The notes: generated from the letters alone by a model not told the origin. Shown: positions 34,455 through 43,650, numbered from the stretch's first letter. The stretch: 64,000 nt of DNA from Roseomonas indoligenes (GCF_017813365.1 NZ_JAGIZA010000001.1:310001-374000); one strand, 5' to 3'. Translations and numbers: made by a program.

Positions 34455-35539
34455 GCCGCGCTCCGCTTCTCGGCGGCGGTGCGGCGCAGCAGCGCGTCCA
34501 CCTCGGCGCCACGGCGGGCATAGGTGTGTCCGGCCAGGATGCGGGCCCGCGCCGCCTCGCCGATCGCCTTCGCGCGCTCGGGCGTGAGAGTGCGGACGTG
34601 CTCGGCCACGTCGGCGCCGTCCCGCGCCACCAGCACCTCCTCACCCTCCTTCAGGAAGAGATCGAGGCCGACCCAGGCATCGGTGATGAGGCAGGCGCCG
34701 GCACCGGCCGCCTCGAAGACACGGGTGGCCGGGGAGTAGCCGACCTGCGCCATGCTGTCCCGCGCTACGTTCAGCACGGAGATGGAGGAGGTGTTGAAGG
34801 CGTTGTGGTCGCGGGTGCCGACATGGCCGATCTGCCGCACGTTCGACGGCATGGGCTTGTCGTGCCAGCCGTTGCCGCCCAGCAGGAACTTGCGGTCCGG
34901 CAGGCGCGCGGCGGCATCCAGGAAGAACTGCTCCACCCGCGCCTCGCGATCCGGTAGGCGGTTGGCGAGGAAGTTCAGGTCGCCCGCGAAGCGCGGCTCG
35001 GCGGGGACGGGGTGGTGCGTCTCCGGGTCCAGCGCGTTGTAAATTGGAATGCAGCGACGGGCGCCGAGGGCTTCATAGGCCGCGATAACGGGCGGGCCGC
35101 CGCCATAGGTCAGGACGTAGTCCAGCCCCGGAAGGGCGCGGCGCAGGGCATGGTCCGGGGCCGGCGTAATCTCCGCCAGGGTCGCGGGCGCGTCCACGTC
35201 CCAGAAGATGCGGATCGCGTCCGGGCGGGCGGCCTTCATCACGCCCGCGATCAGCTCGTCGTCGAAGACGCCGACGCCGCTGGCCTTCACCACCACATCG
35301 GCGCGCGCGGCCTCCGCCATCACCTCGCGCAGCGCGTTCTCGGTGGCGTCGTAGACGCGCACGTCGGCCCATTCCGGCGGCTCGATGTCGCGGTTCTTCT
35401 GCCGGTCGAAGGCGTCCGGCTCGTAGAACGTCACGTGGTGGCCGCGCGCTGCGAGGTCACGCAGCATGCCCCGGTAATAGGTGGCCGCCCCGTTCCAGTA
35501 GGAGGAGAGGAGGCTCGATCCGTAGAAGGCGATCCTCAT
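34451..35539 (-). CDS. CgeB-type glycosyltransferase
   Basis: 362-residue GT-B glycosyltransferase, paralogous to the next gene: LLSSYWNGAATYYRGMLRDLAARGHHVTFYEPD, IFWDVDAPATLAEI, GDLNFLANRLPDREARVEQFF, and SPATRVFEAAGAGACLITDAWVGLDLFLKEGEEVLVA. The ATG at 35539 (MRIAFYGSSLL) is the domain start; in-frame upstream sequence overlaps the phosphatase gene. Overlaps both neighbours by 4 bp. Donor and acceptor unknown. Confidence 0.87.
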   Translation of the reverse strand: MRIAFYGSSLLSSYWNGAATYYRGMLRDLAARGHHVTFYEPDAFDRQKNRDIEPPEWADVRVYDATENALREVMAEAARADVVVKASGVGVFDDELIAGVMKAARPDAIRIFWDVDAPATLAEITPAPDHALRRALPGLDYVLTYGGGPPVIAAYEALGARRCIPIYNALDPETHHPVPAEPRFAGDLNFLANRLPDREARVEQFFLDAAARLPDRKFLLGGNGWHDKPMPSNVRQIGHVGTRDHNAFNTSSISVLNVARDSMAQVGYSPATRVFEAAGAGACLITDAWVGLDLFLKEGEEVLVARDGADVAEHVRTLTPERAKAIGEAARARILAGHTYARRGAEVDALLRRTAAEKRSAA

Positions 35540-36135
35540 GCGGGCACCACCTCGTTCATGCTCAATACCTTTCCGTCCCCCTCCCACAGCGCCAGCGCGC
35601 TGACGGAGGCGGGGGCGATCTCGAATCGATGGATGTCGTCCAGGCTCATGCGAAGGAAATGCGCGAGCACGGCCTTGATGACGTCGGCATGGCTGACCAC
35701 GGCAAAGCGGCCTTCCGGGTTTTCGGCGCGCAGCCGTTCCGCGCCGGCCACGGCGCGCCGCTGCGCCGCGGCCATGGTCTCGCCGCCCGGCGTGCCCGCG
35801 GTGGCGCGATGCGCGTTCCAGCGGGTCCAGTCCGGGTCGCCCTGCAGGGATTCGAAGCTGCGGCCGGTCCAGGCGCCGAAGTCGATCTCCGTGAAGGCCT
35901 CGTCCGTGCGCGTCTCCAGCCCAAGCCGCGCCGCGACCGGCGCGGCCGTCTCCTGCGCGCGCTCCATCGGGCTGGAGTGGACCGCCCCGATCCCCGCGCG
36001 TGCCAGATGGCCGGCCAGGGCCGCCGCCTGGGCGCGGCCCGTCTCGCCGAGGATCACGCCGGGCATCCGGCCGCAGAGGGTGCTGCCCACGCGGTCATGC
36101 GCCGCGTGGCGCAGCAGGAAGAGCGTGGCCGCCAC
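35536..36135 (-). CDS. Histidine phosphatase family protein (GTG start)
   Basis: 199-residue phosphoglycerate-mutase-like phosphatase with LFLLRHAAHD (Arg9-His10 catalytic), SSPMERAQETAAPVA, FTEIDFGAWTGRSFESL and VVSHADVIKAVLAHFL. The start is GTG at 36135, 8 bp after the inositol-3-phosphate synthase stop. In this setting it is a candidate to remove phosphate from inositol-1-phosphate or a phosphorylated sugar intermediate, though no conserved inositol monophosphatase fold is seen; this is inference from context. Confidence 0.85.
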   Translation of the reverse strand: MAATLFLLRHAAHDRVGSTLCGRMPGVILGETGRAQAAALAGHLARAGIGAVHSSPMERAQETAAPVAARLGLETRTDEAFTEIDFGAWTGRSFESLQGDPDWTRWNAHRATAGTPGGETMAAAQRRAVAGAERLRAENPEGRFAVVSHADVIKAVLAHFLRMSLDDIHRFEIAPASVSALALWEGDGKVLSMNEVVPA

Positions 36136-36143
36136 GCCCCCGC

Positions 36144-37223
36144 CTAGCCCTCGCCGGCCACGAAGCGCATCACGCGGGCTCGGGCCTCGCCGTCGTCGAA
36201 CTGCTGAGGCGGGGACTTCATGAAGTAGGAGGAGGGGCCGATCAGCGCGCCGCCCATCCCGCGGTCCAGCCCGATCCGGGCGCAGCGCACGGCATCGATC
36301 ACCACGCCGGCGGAGTTCGGGGAATCCCACACCTCCAGCTTCAGCTCCAGGTTCAGCGGCATGCCGCCGAAGCCCGTTCCTTCCAGCCGGATCTGCGCCC
36401 ACTTGCGGTCCGTGAGCCAGGGCACGTGGTCGCTCGGGCCGACATGCACGTTCTCCGCCGGCAGGGGCACGTCGAACTGGCTCGTCACGGCCTGGGTCTT
36501 GGAGATCTTCTTCGATTCCAGCCGCTCGCGCTCAAGCATGTTCAGGAAGTCGGAGTTGCCGCCGAAGTTCAGCTGATAGGTGCGGTCCAGCCGCACGCCG
36601 CGGTCCTTGAACAGGTTGGCCAGCACGCGGTGGACGATGGTGGCGCCCACCTGGCTCTTGATGTCGTCCCCGATGATGGGCAGGCCGCGCGCCTCGAAGC
36701 GGCGCTGCCAGTCCGGGTTGGAGGCGACGAAAACGGGGATGCAGTTCACGAAGGCGCAGCCGGCCTTCAGCGCCTGCTCCGCGTAGAACTCGGTGGCCTT
36801 CTGCGAGCCGACGGGCAGGTAGGAGACGAGCACCTCCGCCCCGGCCTCCTCCAGCACCGCGGCCACATCCGCCACGGGCTCGTCCGATTCGGTGATCTCG
36901 GCGCTGAGATAGCGGCCGATGCCGTCCAGCGTCGGGCCGCGCCGCACCGTCACGCCGGTGTGCGGGACCTCGGCGAAAATCTGGGTGTTGTTCGGCTCGG
37001 CCAGGATGGCCTCCGCCACGTCGCGCCCGACCTTCTTCGCGTTCACGTCGAAGGCGGCCGCGATCTGGATGTCGCGGACGTGGTAGCCGCCGAGCTCGAC
37101 GTTCATCAGCCCGGGGACGGGCTCGTTCGAGGCTGCGTCGCGATAATAGGCGAGGCCCTGCACGAAGGAGGAAGCGCAATTGCCCACCCCGACGACGGCC
37201 ACGCGAACCGGTGCCCTGTTCAT
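36144..37223 (-). CDS. ino1: Inositol-3-phosphate synthase
   Basis: 359-residue enzyme converting glucose-6-phosphate to 1D-myo-inositol-3-phosphate with NAD. Rossmann start [42 protein letters not shown]-type region; [91 protein letters not shown] (catalytic Lys region). It is the short form typical of archaea and actinobacteria. First gene of the leftward unit; GAGGAGT lies before the ATG. It probably supplies inositol for a glycoside or phosphodiester product. Confidence 0.93.
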   Translation of the reverse strand: MNRAPVRVAVVGVGNCASSFVQGLAYYRDAASNEPVPGLMNVELGGYHVRDIQIAAAFDVNAKKVGRDVAEAILAEPNNTQIFAEVPHTGVTVRRGPTLDGIGRYLSAEITESDEPVADVAAVLEEAGAEVLVSYLPVGSQKATEFYAEQALKAGCAFVNCIPVFVASNPDWQRRFEARGLPIIGDDIKSQVGATIVHRVLANLFKDRGVRLDRTYQLNFGGNSDFLNMLERERLESKKISKTQAVTSQFDVPLPAENVHVGPSDHVPWLTDRKWAQIRLEGTGFGGMPLNLELKLEVWDSPNSAGVVIDAVRCARIGLDRGMGGALIGPSSYFMKSPPQQFDDGEARARVMRFVAGEG

Positions 37224-37444
37224 GGTGTGCTGTACTCCTCAGGGGGCGTGCTAGGGCGGTACGGGCATCCAGGCAAACAGATCAAAATCCTAAGCACCCC
37301 CGCCTCCGGCGGCCTTCCCGAGAGGACCGCGCACAGGATCAACTTAGCTTCGGGCCGGATCAGCGATCAATGGTGCCCTCCGTGGCCTGGGGATCACGGG
37401 CGCGTTACAAGAAAATGTGATCGCTTTCCTGGCCTTCTACTTAC
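37224..37444. promoter_or_regulatory. Divergent promoter region of the inositol/glycosyltransferase cluster
   Basis: 221 bp between the two outward-reading operons, noticeably less GC-rich than flanking DNA. GATCA occurs five times (37280, 37337, 37358, 37365, 37392) and GATCG once (37419); three of them read GGATCA. These may be binding sites or chance. I could not place -35/-10 boxes confidently. Confidence 0.4.
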
Positions 37445-38671
37445 ATGATGAAGGGTCTAAAGAATCCAGAGCGCCGCGACGGAGTCCGGATCGCGGATAC
37501 GGTAGCACCCCTTGCCCGTTCCGCGCCGCCGCGCGGCATCCAGCCGGAGGATGAGGGCTTGGCGGAATCGATCCTGATCACCGGCGGTGCGGGCTTTATC
37601 GGCCGTTACGTGTCGCGCGCACTGCTGGACCGCGGCGACCATGTCCGCATCCTCGACAGCTTCATTGAGCAGGTCCATGCGGATCGCGGCGCGGACGGGC
37701 TGGATTCCGAGGTTGAGGTGGTGCGCGGCGACGTGCGCGACCCCGAGGCCGTGACCCGCGCGCTGAAGGGCGTGGACAAGGTTGTCCACCTGGCGGCCGA
37801 GGTCGGCGTCGGGCAGAGCATGTACGCGATCGACCGCTACGTCTCCGTCAACGACCACGGCACGGCGGTGCTGTTTCAGCAGCTCATCGACAATCCGGTG
37901 AAGCGGTTCGTCGTCGCTTCCTCCATGTCCGTCTATGGCGAGGGGCTCTATCGCGACGCCGACGGCAAGCTGGTGGAGGACGCGGTGCGCCGCCCCCGCA
38001 GCGGCCCGGACGCGCCCTGGGATCCGACGGACGAGAAGGGCCGGCCCATGTCGCCGGTTCCGACGCCGGAGTGGAAGCGCACGAACCTCGCTTCCGTCTA
38101 CGCCATCAGCAAGTACGTGCAGGAGCGGCTGACGCTGACCGTGGCCCCCACTTATGGGATGGAGGGCGTCGCGCTGCGGCTGTGGAACGTGTACGGGGCC
38201 GGGCAGGCGCTTTCGAACCCTTATACCGGCGTGCTCGCGATTTTCGCGGCGCGGCTGCAGAACGACCAGCCGCCGATGATCTTCGAGGACGGGTTGCAGC
38301 GCCGCGACTTCGTTCACGTGCAGGACGTGGCGCGGGCCTTCCTCCTCGCGCTCGACCGGCCGGAGGCGGCGGGCGAGGTCTACAACATCGGCAGCGGCGT
38401 GGACCGCACGGTGCAGGACGTGGCGGCGGACCTGGCGCGCGCCATGGGCAAGAACATCGCCCCGGAGATCGCCGGCAAGACCCGCGCCGGCGACATCCGG
38501 CACAATATCCCCGACATCACCAAGGCCCGGCAGGAGCTGGGCTACGAGACGCAGCACCTGGACTTCACCTCCGACCTCGTCGAGCTGGCCGAGTGGGTGG
38601 CCCGCCAGCAGGCGCAGGACCGCGTGAGCCAGGCGCGGAACGAGCTGGAGTTGCGGGGGCTGGTGGCGTGA
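37445..38671 (+). CDS. NAD-dependent epimerase/dehydratase (extended SDR)
   Basis: 408-residue nucleotide-sugar epimerase/dehydratase. SILITGGAGFIGRYVSRALLDRGDHV (NAD fold starting near residue 41), LAAEVGVGQSMYAIDRY, SSMSVYGEG, catalytic YAISK, LRLWNVYGAGQALSNPYTG, and RDFVHVQDVARAFLLAL are all visible. The first 40 residues are a non-conserved extension. Heads the rightward cluster operon and overlaps the next gene by 4 bp (GTGA). Likely acts on a UDP- or CDP-sugar. Confidence 0.92.
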   Translation: MMKGLKNPERRDGVRIADTVAPLARSAPPRGIQPEDEGLAESILITGGAGFIGRYVSRALLDRGDHVRILDSFIEQVHADRGADGLDSEVEVVRGDVRDPEAVTRALKGVDKVVHLAAEVGVGQSMYAIDRYVSVNDHGTAVLFQQLIDNPVKRFVVASSMSVYGEGLYRDADGKLVEDAVRRPRSGPDAPWDPTDEKGRPMSPVPTPEWKRTNLASVYAISKYVQERLTLTVAPTYGMEGVALRLWNVYGAGQALSNPYTGVLAIFAARLQNDQPPMIFEDGLQRRDFVHVQDVARAFLLALDRPEAAGEVYNIGSGVDRTVQDVAADLARAMGKNIAPEIAGKTRAGDIRHNIPDITKARQELGYETQHLDFTSDLVELAEWVARQQAQDRVSQARNELELRGLVA

Positions 38672-39750
38672 GCGGGGCGGCGGCTCCGTCCTCTCCGGCT
38701 ATCAACGCCGCGCGGCCGGTCCTCGTCACCGGTGGCGCGGGCTTCATCGGTTCCAACCTCGCGGACCGGCTTGCCTCCGAAGGCCATGACGTCCTGGTCT
38801 ATGACGCGCTCTCCCGCCCCGGAGTGGAGACGAACCTCGCCTGGTTGAAGGAGCGCCATCCCCGCCGTGTCTCCTCCGTGGTGGCGGATGTCCGGGATTC
38901 GGCGGCGCTGGCGGCGGCGGCGGGGCAGGCCTCGGCCGTGTTCCACATGGCGGCGCAGGTGGCGGTCACCACCAGCCTTGTCGATCCGCGCGAGGACTTC
39001 GACATCAATCTCGGCGGCACCTTCTCGCTGCTGGATGCGCTTCGGCGGCGCGGCGGAGGGGTTCCGCTGGTCTTCGCCAGCACGAACAAGGTTTATGGTG
39101 ACCTTGCCGACCTGGAGTTCGTGCTGGAGGACGAGGCCTACGTTCCCGCCGATCCCGGCGTGCGCGCCAACGGCATCGGCGAGGCCCGCCCGCTGGATTT
39201 TCACACGCCCTATGGCTGTTCCAAGGGTGCCGCGGACCAGTATGTATTGGATTTCGGACGTTCCTTCGGCGTGCCCACCGCTGTCCTTCGCATGAGCTGC
39301 ATCTACGGGCAGCGGCAGATGGGCACGGAGGACCAGGGCTGGGTCGCGCACTTCCTACTCCGCGCGCTTCGGGGCGAGCCGATCAGCATCTACGGCGACG
39401 GCTACCAGGTGCGCGACGTGATGGATGTGGGCGACGCGGTGGACGCCTATCTCGCGGCATGGCGGAACATCGGCGCCGTCTCCGGCCGCGCCTTCAACCT
39501 CGGTGGCGGGCCATCCAATGCGGTCAGCCTGCGCCAGCTCCTCGCGCATATCGGGGACCTGACGAACCGCAAGGTGGAGACGCACTACTCCGACTGGCGC
39601 GCGGGGGACCAGCGCTACTACGTCTCCGACACCGCCCGCGCGGCGCGCGAGCTGGGGCTGCGCCCGGCGCGGCCCTGGCGGGACGGCGTGGCGGCCCTGG
39701 CGCAATGGCTCCGGCAGGAGCGCGTGGCGCCGGAGCCCGCCAGCGCGTGA
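38668..39750 (+). CDS. NAD-dependent sugar epimerase, CDP-paratose 2-epimerase-like (GTG start)
   Basis: 360-residue extended SDR. PVLVTGGAGFIGSNLADRLASEGHDVLVYD near the N-terminus; SRPGVETNLAWLKERHP recalls tyvelose/CDP-paratose 2-epimerase; STNKVYGD, YGCSKGAADQYVLDFGRSFG (catalytic YGCSK), and SCIYGQRQMGTEDQGWVAHFL are typical of that branch. GTG at 38668 overlaps the previous stop by 4 bp, and its own TGA overlaps the next ATG. Predicted to invert C2 of a nucleotide-linked sugar. Confidence 0.9.
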   Translation: MSGAAAPSSPAINAARPVLVTGGAGFIGSNLADRLASEGHDVLVYDALSRPGVETNLAWLKERHPRRVSSVVADVRDSAALAAAAGQASAVFHMAAQVAVTTSLVDPREDFDINLGGTFSLLDALRRRGGGVPLVFASTNKVYGDLADLEFVLEDEAYVPADPGVRANGIGEARPLDFHTPYGCSKGAADQYVLDFGRSFGVPTAVLRMSCIYGQRQMGTEDQGWVAHFLLRALRGEPISIYGDGYQVRDVMDVGDAVDAYLAAWRNIGAVSGRAFNLGGGPSNAVSLRQLLAHIGDLTNRKVETHYSDWRAGDQRYYVSDTARAARELGLRPARPWRDGVAALAQWLRQERVAPEPASA

Positions 39751-40859
39751 TGGCGCTGCCGAAGGGCATGCGGCTGCTGATGACGGCGGATGCCGCGGGC
39801 GGCGTCTGGACCTATGCGCTCGATCTGGCGGAGGGACTGGCGGCGGAGGGTGTGGCGGTGGTGCTGGCGGTCCTCGGGCCGGATCCCAGGCCGGCACAGG
39901 TGGCCCGCGCCGAGGCCGTGCCGGGCCTGGAGCTTCGGATCACCGGCCTTCCGCTGGACTGGCTGGCGGCCTCCGCGCGAGAGGTGCTGGACGCCGGTGT
40001 GGCGATCGCCGCCCTGGCGCGTGCGGAGGGGGCGGACCTCGTCCATCTCAACAGTCCCGCCCATGCGGCCGGGGCGGCCTTTCCCGTGCCGGTGGTGGCC
40101 GTTTCGCATTCCTGCGTCGCCACCTGGTGGGACGCGGTGCGCGGCGGGGATCTGCCGGAGGACTTTGCCTGGCGGACCGATCTGGTGCGGCGGGGGATGC
40201 TGAACGCCCGCGCGCTGGTGGTGCCCAGCGGCGCCTTTGCCGATGCGACCGCACGCCAGTACGGATTGCCGCGGCCGCCGTCCGCCGTCCACAACGGCCG
40301 GCGCGCCGCGCCTTCCGTGCCGCCGGCGGCGGACGCGCCGCCGCTCTTCGCCATCACCGCCGGGCGCCTCTGGGACGAGGGGAAGAACCTTGCCGCGCTG
40401 GACCGCGCCGCTGCCCGGCTCGACCTGCCCGTGCTGGCTGCCGGCGATCTGGCCGGCCCGAACGGCGCGCGGGTGGAGGCGCGGCACCTTCGCGCGCTCG
40501 GGCAGCTGGGCGGGGCGGCGCTGGCCGGACTGCTGGCCTGCCGGCCCATCTACGTCTCCCTGGCCCTTTACGAGCCGTTCGGCCTTGCCGTGACGGAGGC
40601 GGCGCAGGCGGGCTGCGCCCTTGTCCTCTCGGACATCCCGAGTTTCCGGGAGTTGTGGGAGGGCGCGGCCGTCTTCGTGCCTGCGCGGGACGAGGCTGCC
40701 GCGGCGGATGCCATCGCGCGGCTGGCGGCGGATCCGGCGGAACGTGCCCGGCTGGGCGCCGCCGCGCGCGATCGTGCGGCGGGCTACACGGCCGAAGCGA
40801 TGGTGCGGGGCATGCTCGGGGTGTATCGGGGCGTGCTGATGCAGGGGGTCGCCGCTTGA
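39750..40859 (+). CDS. Glycosyltransferase family 4-type
   Basis: 369-residue GT-B enzyme. N-terminal MRLLMTADAAGGVWTYALDLAEGLAAEGV, VAVSHSCVATWWDAV, and the C-terminal donor motif EPFGLAVTEAAQAGCALVLSD (E-x7-E), with ITAGRLWDEGKNLAAL. A retaining transfer from a nucleotide sugar is expected. Start ATG at 39750 shares a base with the previous stop (TGATG). The next gene starts with TTG inside its stop, so the operon is tightly coupled. Confidence 0.9.
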   Translation: MALPKGMRLLMTADAAGGVWTYALDLAEGLAAEGVAVVLAVLGPDPRPAQVARAEAVPGLELRITGLPLDWLAASAREVLDAGVAIAALARAEGADLVHLNSPAHAAGAAFPVPVVAVSHSCVATWWDAVRGGDLPEDFAWRTDLVRRGMLNARALVVPSGAFADATARQYGLPRPPSAVHNGRRAAPSVPPAADAPPLFAITAGRLWDEGKNLAALDRAAARLDLPVLAAGDLAGPNGARVEARHLRALGQLGGAALAGLLACRPIYVSLALYEPFGLAVTEAAQAGCALVLSDIPSFRELWEGAAVFVPARDEAAAADAIARLAADPAERARLGAAARDRAAGYTAEAMVRGMLGVYRGVLMQGVAA

Positions 40860-41971
40860 AGTTCGTCTATCTCACCCACTCGCTCGCCTCCTGCTGGAAC
40901 CACGGCAACGCGCACTTCCTCCGTGGCGTGCTGCGGGAATTGACGCTGCGGGGGCATGAGGTGCTGGCGCTGGAGCCGCAGGGCGCCTGGAGCCTGGAGA
41001 ACCTGCTGCGCGATCATGGCGAGGCAGGGCTTCAGGCCTATCGCGCCAACTACCCGGAACTGTCCGCCCGGATCTTTGCGTCCGACGCCGAGGCCGAGGA
41101 GGCCGTGGCCGACGCCGATGTCGTGATCGTGCATGAGTGGAACGAGCCCGCCCTCGTTGCCGCCATCGGGCGGCTGCGCCGCAACGGGGCGCGCTTCACG
41201 CTGCTGTTCCACGACACCCACCACCGCGCCGTTTCCGACCCCGAGGCGATCCGCACCTTCGACCTGGACGGCTATGACGGCGTGCTGGCCTTCGGGGAGA
41301 CGCTGTCCGAGGTCTATTGGGGCTGGGGCTGGAGCGGCCGTGTCTTCACCTGGCACGAGGCCGCGGATACGCGCCTGTTCCACCCACCGGCGCAGGAAGG
41401 CGATCGCGAGGGGCTGGTCTGGATCGGCAACTGGGGCGACGGCGAGCGCAGCGCGGAGCTGGAGAGCTTCCTCTTCCGTCCCGCGCAGCGCGTGGGGCTG
41501 CCGCTGGAGATCTACGGCGTGCGCTACCCGGAGGAGGCGATGGCGACGCTGGCCCGCTACGGCGTGGATTACCGGGGCTGGCTGCCGAATGCCCGCGCGC
41601 CGGAGATCTTCGCGCGGCACCTCGCCACCGTGCATGTGCCCCGCCGCTTCTACGTACAGATGCTGCCGGGCATCCCCACGATCCGCGTCTTCGAGGCGCT
41701 GGCCTGCGGCATCCCGCTGGTGTCCGCGCCCTGGCAGGACTCCGAGGGCCTGTTCCGCCCGGGGCAGGACTACCTGACGGCGAAGGACGAGGAGGAGATG
41801 GTGCGGCATCTCGCCGCGTTGCGCGACGATCCCGCGCTGCGCGAATCCCTGGTGAAGAGCGGGCTGGAGACGATCCGTGCCCGCCACAGCTGCGCGCATC
41901 GCGTTGACGAGCTGCTGGGCATTCTCGCTCAGCTCGGGGCCGCGCCGCGGCAGATGGGAGATGCGGCGTGA
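40856..41971 (+). CDS. CgeB-type glycosyltransferase (TTG start)
   Basis: 371-residue GT-B protein, third CgeB-type enzyme of the cluster: LTHSLASCWNHGNAHFLRGVLRELTLRGHEVLALEPQ, LLFHDTHHRAVS, GLVWIGNWGDGERSAELESFL, and PTIRVFEALACGIPLVSAPWQDSEGLFRPGQDYLTA. No ATG fits; TTG at 40856, overlapping the GT4 stop, gives the conserved start KFVYLTHSL. Its stop overlaps the GTG of the methyltransferase gene. Donor and acceptor unknown. Confidence 0.86.
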   Translation: MKFVYLTHSLASCWNHGNAHFLRGVLRELTLRGHEVLALEPQGAWSLENLLRDHGEAGLQAYRANYPELSARIFASDAEAEEAVADADVVIVHEWNEPALVAAIGRLRRNGARFTLLFHDTHHRAVSDPEAIRTFDLDGYDGVLAFGETLSEVYWGWGWSGRVFTWHEAADTRLFHPPAQEGDREGLVWIGNWGDGERSAELESFLFRPAQRVGLPLEIYGVRYPEEAMATLARYGVDYRGWLPNARAPEIFARHLATVHVPRRFYVQMLPGIPTIRVFEALACGIPLVSAPWQDSEGLFRPGQDYLTAKDEEEMVRHLAALRDDPALRESLVKSGLETIRARHSCAHRVDELLGILAQLGAAPRQMGDAA

Positions 41972-42738
41972 GCGCTGCGGTGACGATGACGCAGGATGAG
42001 ATCCGGCGCCGCGTGGAAGCGCTGGGCGAGTGGTTCCACGACATGGACCTGGGCGGCGTGCGGACCGCGCCGAACCATTTCCTCTGGGGATATCCCGAGG
42101 CCAAGTTCAAGCACTTCTCCCATGTCGTCCCGGCGGACCTGACGGGGAAGTCGGTGCTGGATATCGGCTGCAACGCCGGCTTCTACAGTCTGGAGATGAA
42201 GCGGCGCGGCGCGGCGCGCGTGCTGGGGATCGACAGCGACGACCGCTACCTAGCGCAGGCGCGGCTGGCTTCCGAGGTGACGGGGCTGGAGGCGGAGTTC
42301 CGCAACCTTTCCGTCTATGAGGTCGGCGCGCTGGGCGAGCGCTTCGACCTCGTGATCTTCATGGGCGTGCTCTATCACCTGCGGCATCCGCTGCTGGCGC
42401 TGGACCTGATCCACGAGCACGTGGCGAAGGACCTGCTCCTGTTCCAGTCCATGCAGCGCGGGGCGACGGAAGCGATGACGCCGGAGGGCGACTACCCGTT
42501 CACCGAGACGGCCCATTTCGACGAGCCGGCCTATCCGAAGCTGCACTTCATCGAGCACCGCTACTCCAACGATCCGACCAACTGGTGGGCGCCGAACGCG
42601 GCGGCGGCGGAGGCGATGCTGCGCTCCGCCGGCTTCGCGATCCTCGAGCACCCGGAGCAGGAGGTCTATCTCTGTCGTCGCGTCGAGGCCCCCTGGGGTG
42701 CCGGGGCGGCCTATCCGGTGAAGGGACCGCGCGCATGA
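41968..42738 (+). CDS. SAM-dependent methyltransferase (TIGR04290-like)
   Basis: 256-residue class I methyltransferase. SVLDIGCNAGFYSLEMKRRGAARVLGIDSD holds the SAM-binding glycine-rich loop and the acidic residue; FDLVIFMGVLYHLRHPLLALD is motif II/III. The N-terminal WFHDMDLGGVRTAPNHFLWGYPEAKFKHF and the C-terminal WWAPNAAAAEAMLRSAGFA match, as I recall, the methyltransferases of the TIGR04290 group, known only by family name. GTG start overlapping the previous stop by 4 bp. Probably O-methylates the glycan or glycoside built by this cluster. Confidence 0.87.
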   Translation: MSAAVTMTQDEIRRRVEALGEWFHDMDLGGVRTAPNHFLWGYPEAKFKHFSHVVPADLTGKSVLDIGCNAGFYSLEMKRRGAARVLGIDSDDRYLAQARLASEVTGLEAEFRNLSVYEVGALGERFDLVIFMGVLYHLRHPLLALDLIHEHVAKDLLLFQSMQRGATEAMTPEGDYPFTETAHFDEPAYPKLHFIEHRYSNDPTNWWAPNAAAAEAMLRSAGFAILEHPEQEVYLCRRVEAPWGAGAAYPVKGPRA

Positions 42739-43643
42739 TCGAAGCCGCGATGATCTGGAACGAGCCGAACAACAAGTCCCACTGGGACCCGGAGATCGAT
42801 CCGGGCTGGGAGAAGTTCGGGCACATGGTGAAGCTGGCCGGCCGCGCCATCAAGGAGGCGAACCCCGCCATCCCGCGCGTGCTCGGCGGCATCTCGCCCA
42901 TCGATCCCACTTTCATCCAGAACATGGCCCAGCGCGGGGCGATGGATGAGATCGACGTGGTGGCCGTGCACGGCTTCCCGCTGGACTGGAACCTCTGGAA
43001 GATCGACGAGTGGCCGGCGAAGATCGACGAGATCCGCACCGTCACGGACAAGCCGATCTGGGTGAGTGAGGTCGGCATCTCCACCTTCGGGGCGGAGGAG
43101 GTGCAGGTCTTCGGGCTGAACCGCACGGCGGAGCTGCTGATCGGCAAGGCGCCGCGCATCCACTGGTACAGCCTCTACGACCTGCCGCAGGCCTGGGGCG
43201 CCACCACGCGCCACCGGGAGGCGGAGGGATCCTCCTACTACCGCCACTTCTACATGGGGCTGCTGCGCGAGGACGGCTCGCCCAAGCCCTCCATCGAGCA
43301 CTTCGCCAAGCACGCGCCGGCCATGGGCCTGTGCCAGTGGTTCCACTACGAGGACCACCGGCTGTACGACGCGGTGGCGTGGATGAAGCGCCTCGGCGTC
43401 ACCTATCTCCGCACCGGCCTGTCCTGGGCGGACAGCTTCCGGCCGAACGCGCTGGACTGGTTCGACCGGCAGATGGAGGCGCTGGCGGATTTCGACGTCA
43501 CCGTCACCTTCTGCTTCACGCCGGAGCACCGCGGCATCGCCCCGCACCACACCAGCCCGCCGCAGGTGCCGGAGGAGTTCGCGGAGTTCTGCGCCTCCAT
43601 GATCCGGCGCTATGCCCCGGCGAAGGCCAGCGTCGCGGCCTGA
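42735..43643 (+). CDS. GH-A clan glycosidase-like protein with apparent circular permutation
   Basis: 302 residues. The N-terminus begins with MIWNEPNNKSHW (Asn-Glu-Pro, acid/base Glu10 at strand 4). LGGISP, DVVAVHGFP, PIWVSEVGIST (nucleophile-like Glu112, strand 7), and RIHWYSLYD (strand 8) follow. Then MKRLGVTYLRTGLSWAD (strand 1), LADFDVTVTFCFTPEHRG (strand 2) and the helix EFAEFCASMIRRYAP (strand 3 region) come last, whereas in ordinary clan GH-A enzymes they precede the NEP motif. No signal peptide, so cytosolic. ATG overlaps the methyltransferase stop (ATGA). May hydrolyse or transglycosylate a cluster intermediate. Confidence 0.8.
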   Translation: MIEAAMIWNEPNNKSHWDPEIDPGWEKFGHMVKLAGRAIKEANPAIPRVLGGISPIDPTFIQNMAQRGAMDEIDVVAVHGFPLDWNLWKIDEWPAKIDEIRTVTDKPIWVSEVGISTFGAEEVQVFGLNRTAELLIGKAPRIHWYSLYDLPQAWGATTRHREAEGSSYYRHFYMGLLREDGSPKPSIEHFAKHAPAMGLCQWFHYEDHRLYDAVAWMKRLGVTYLRTGLSWADSFRPNALDWFDRQMEALADFDVTVTFCFTPEHRGIAPHHTSPPQVPEEFAEFCASMIRRYAPAKASVAA

Positions 43644-43650
43644 GACAAGG

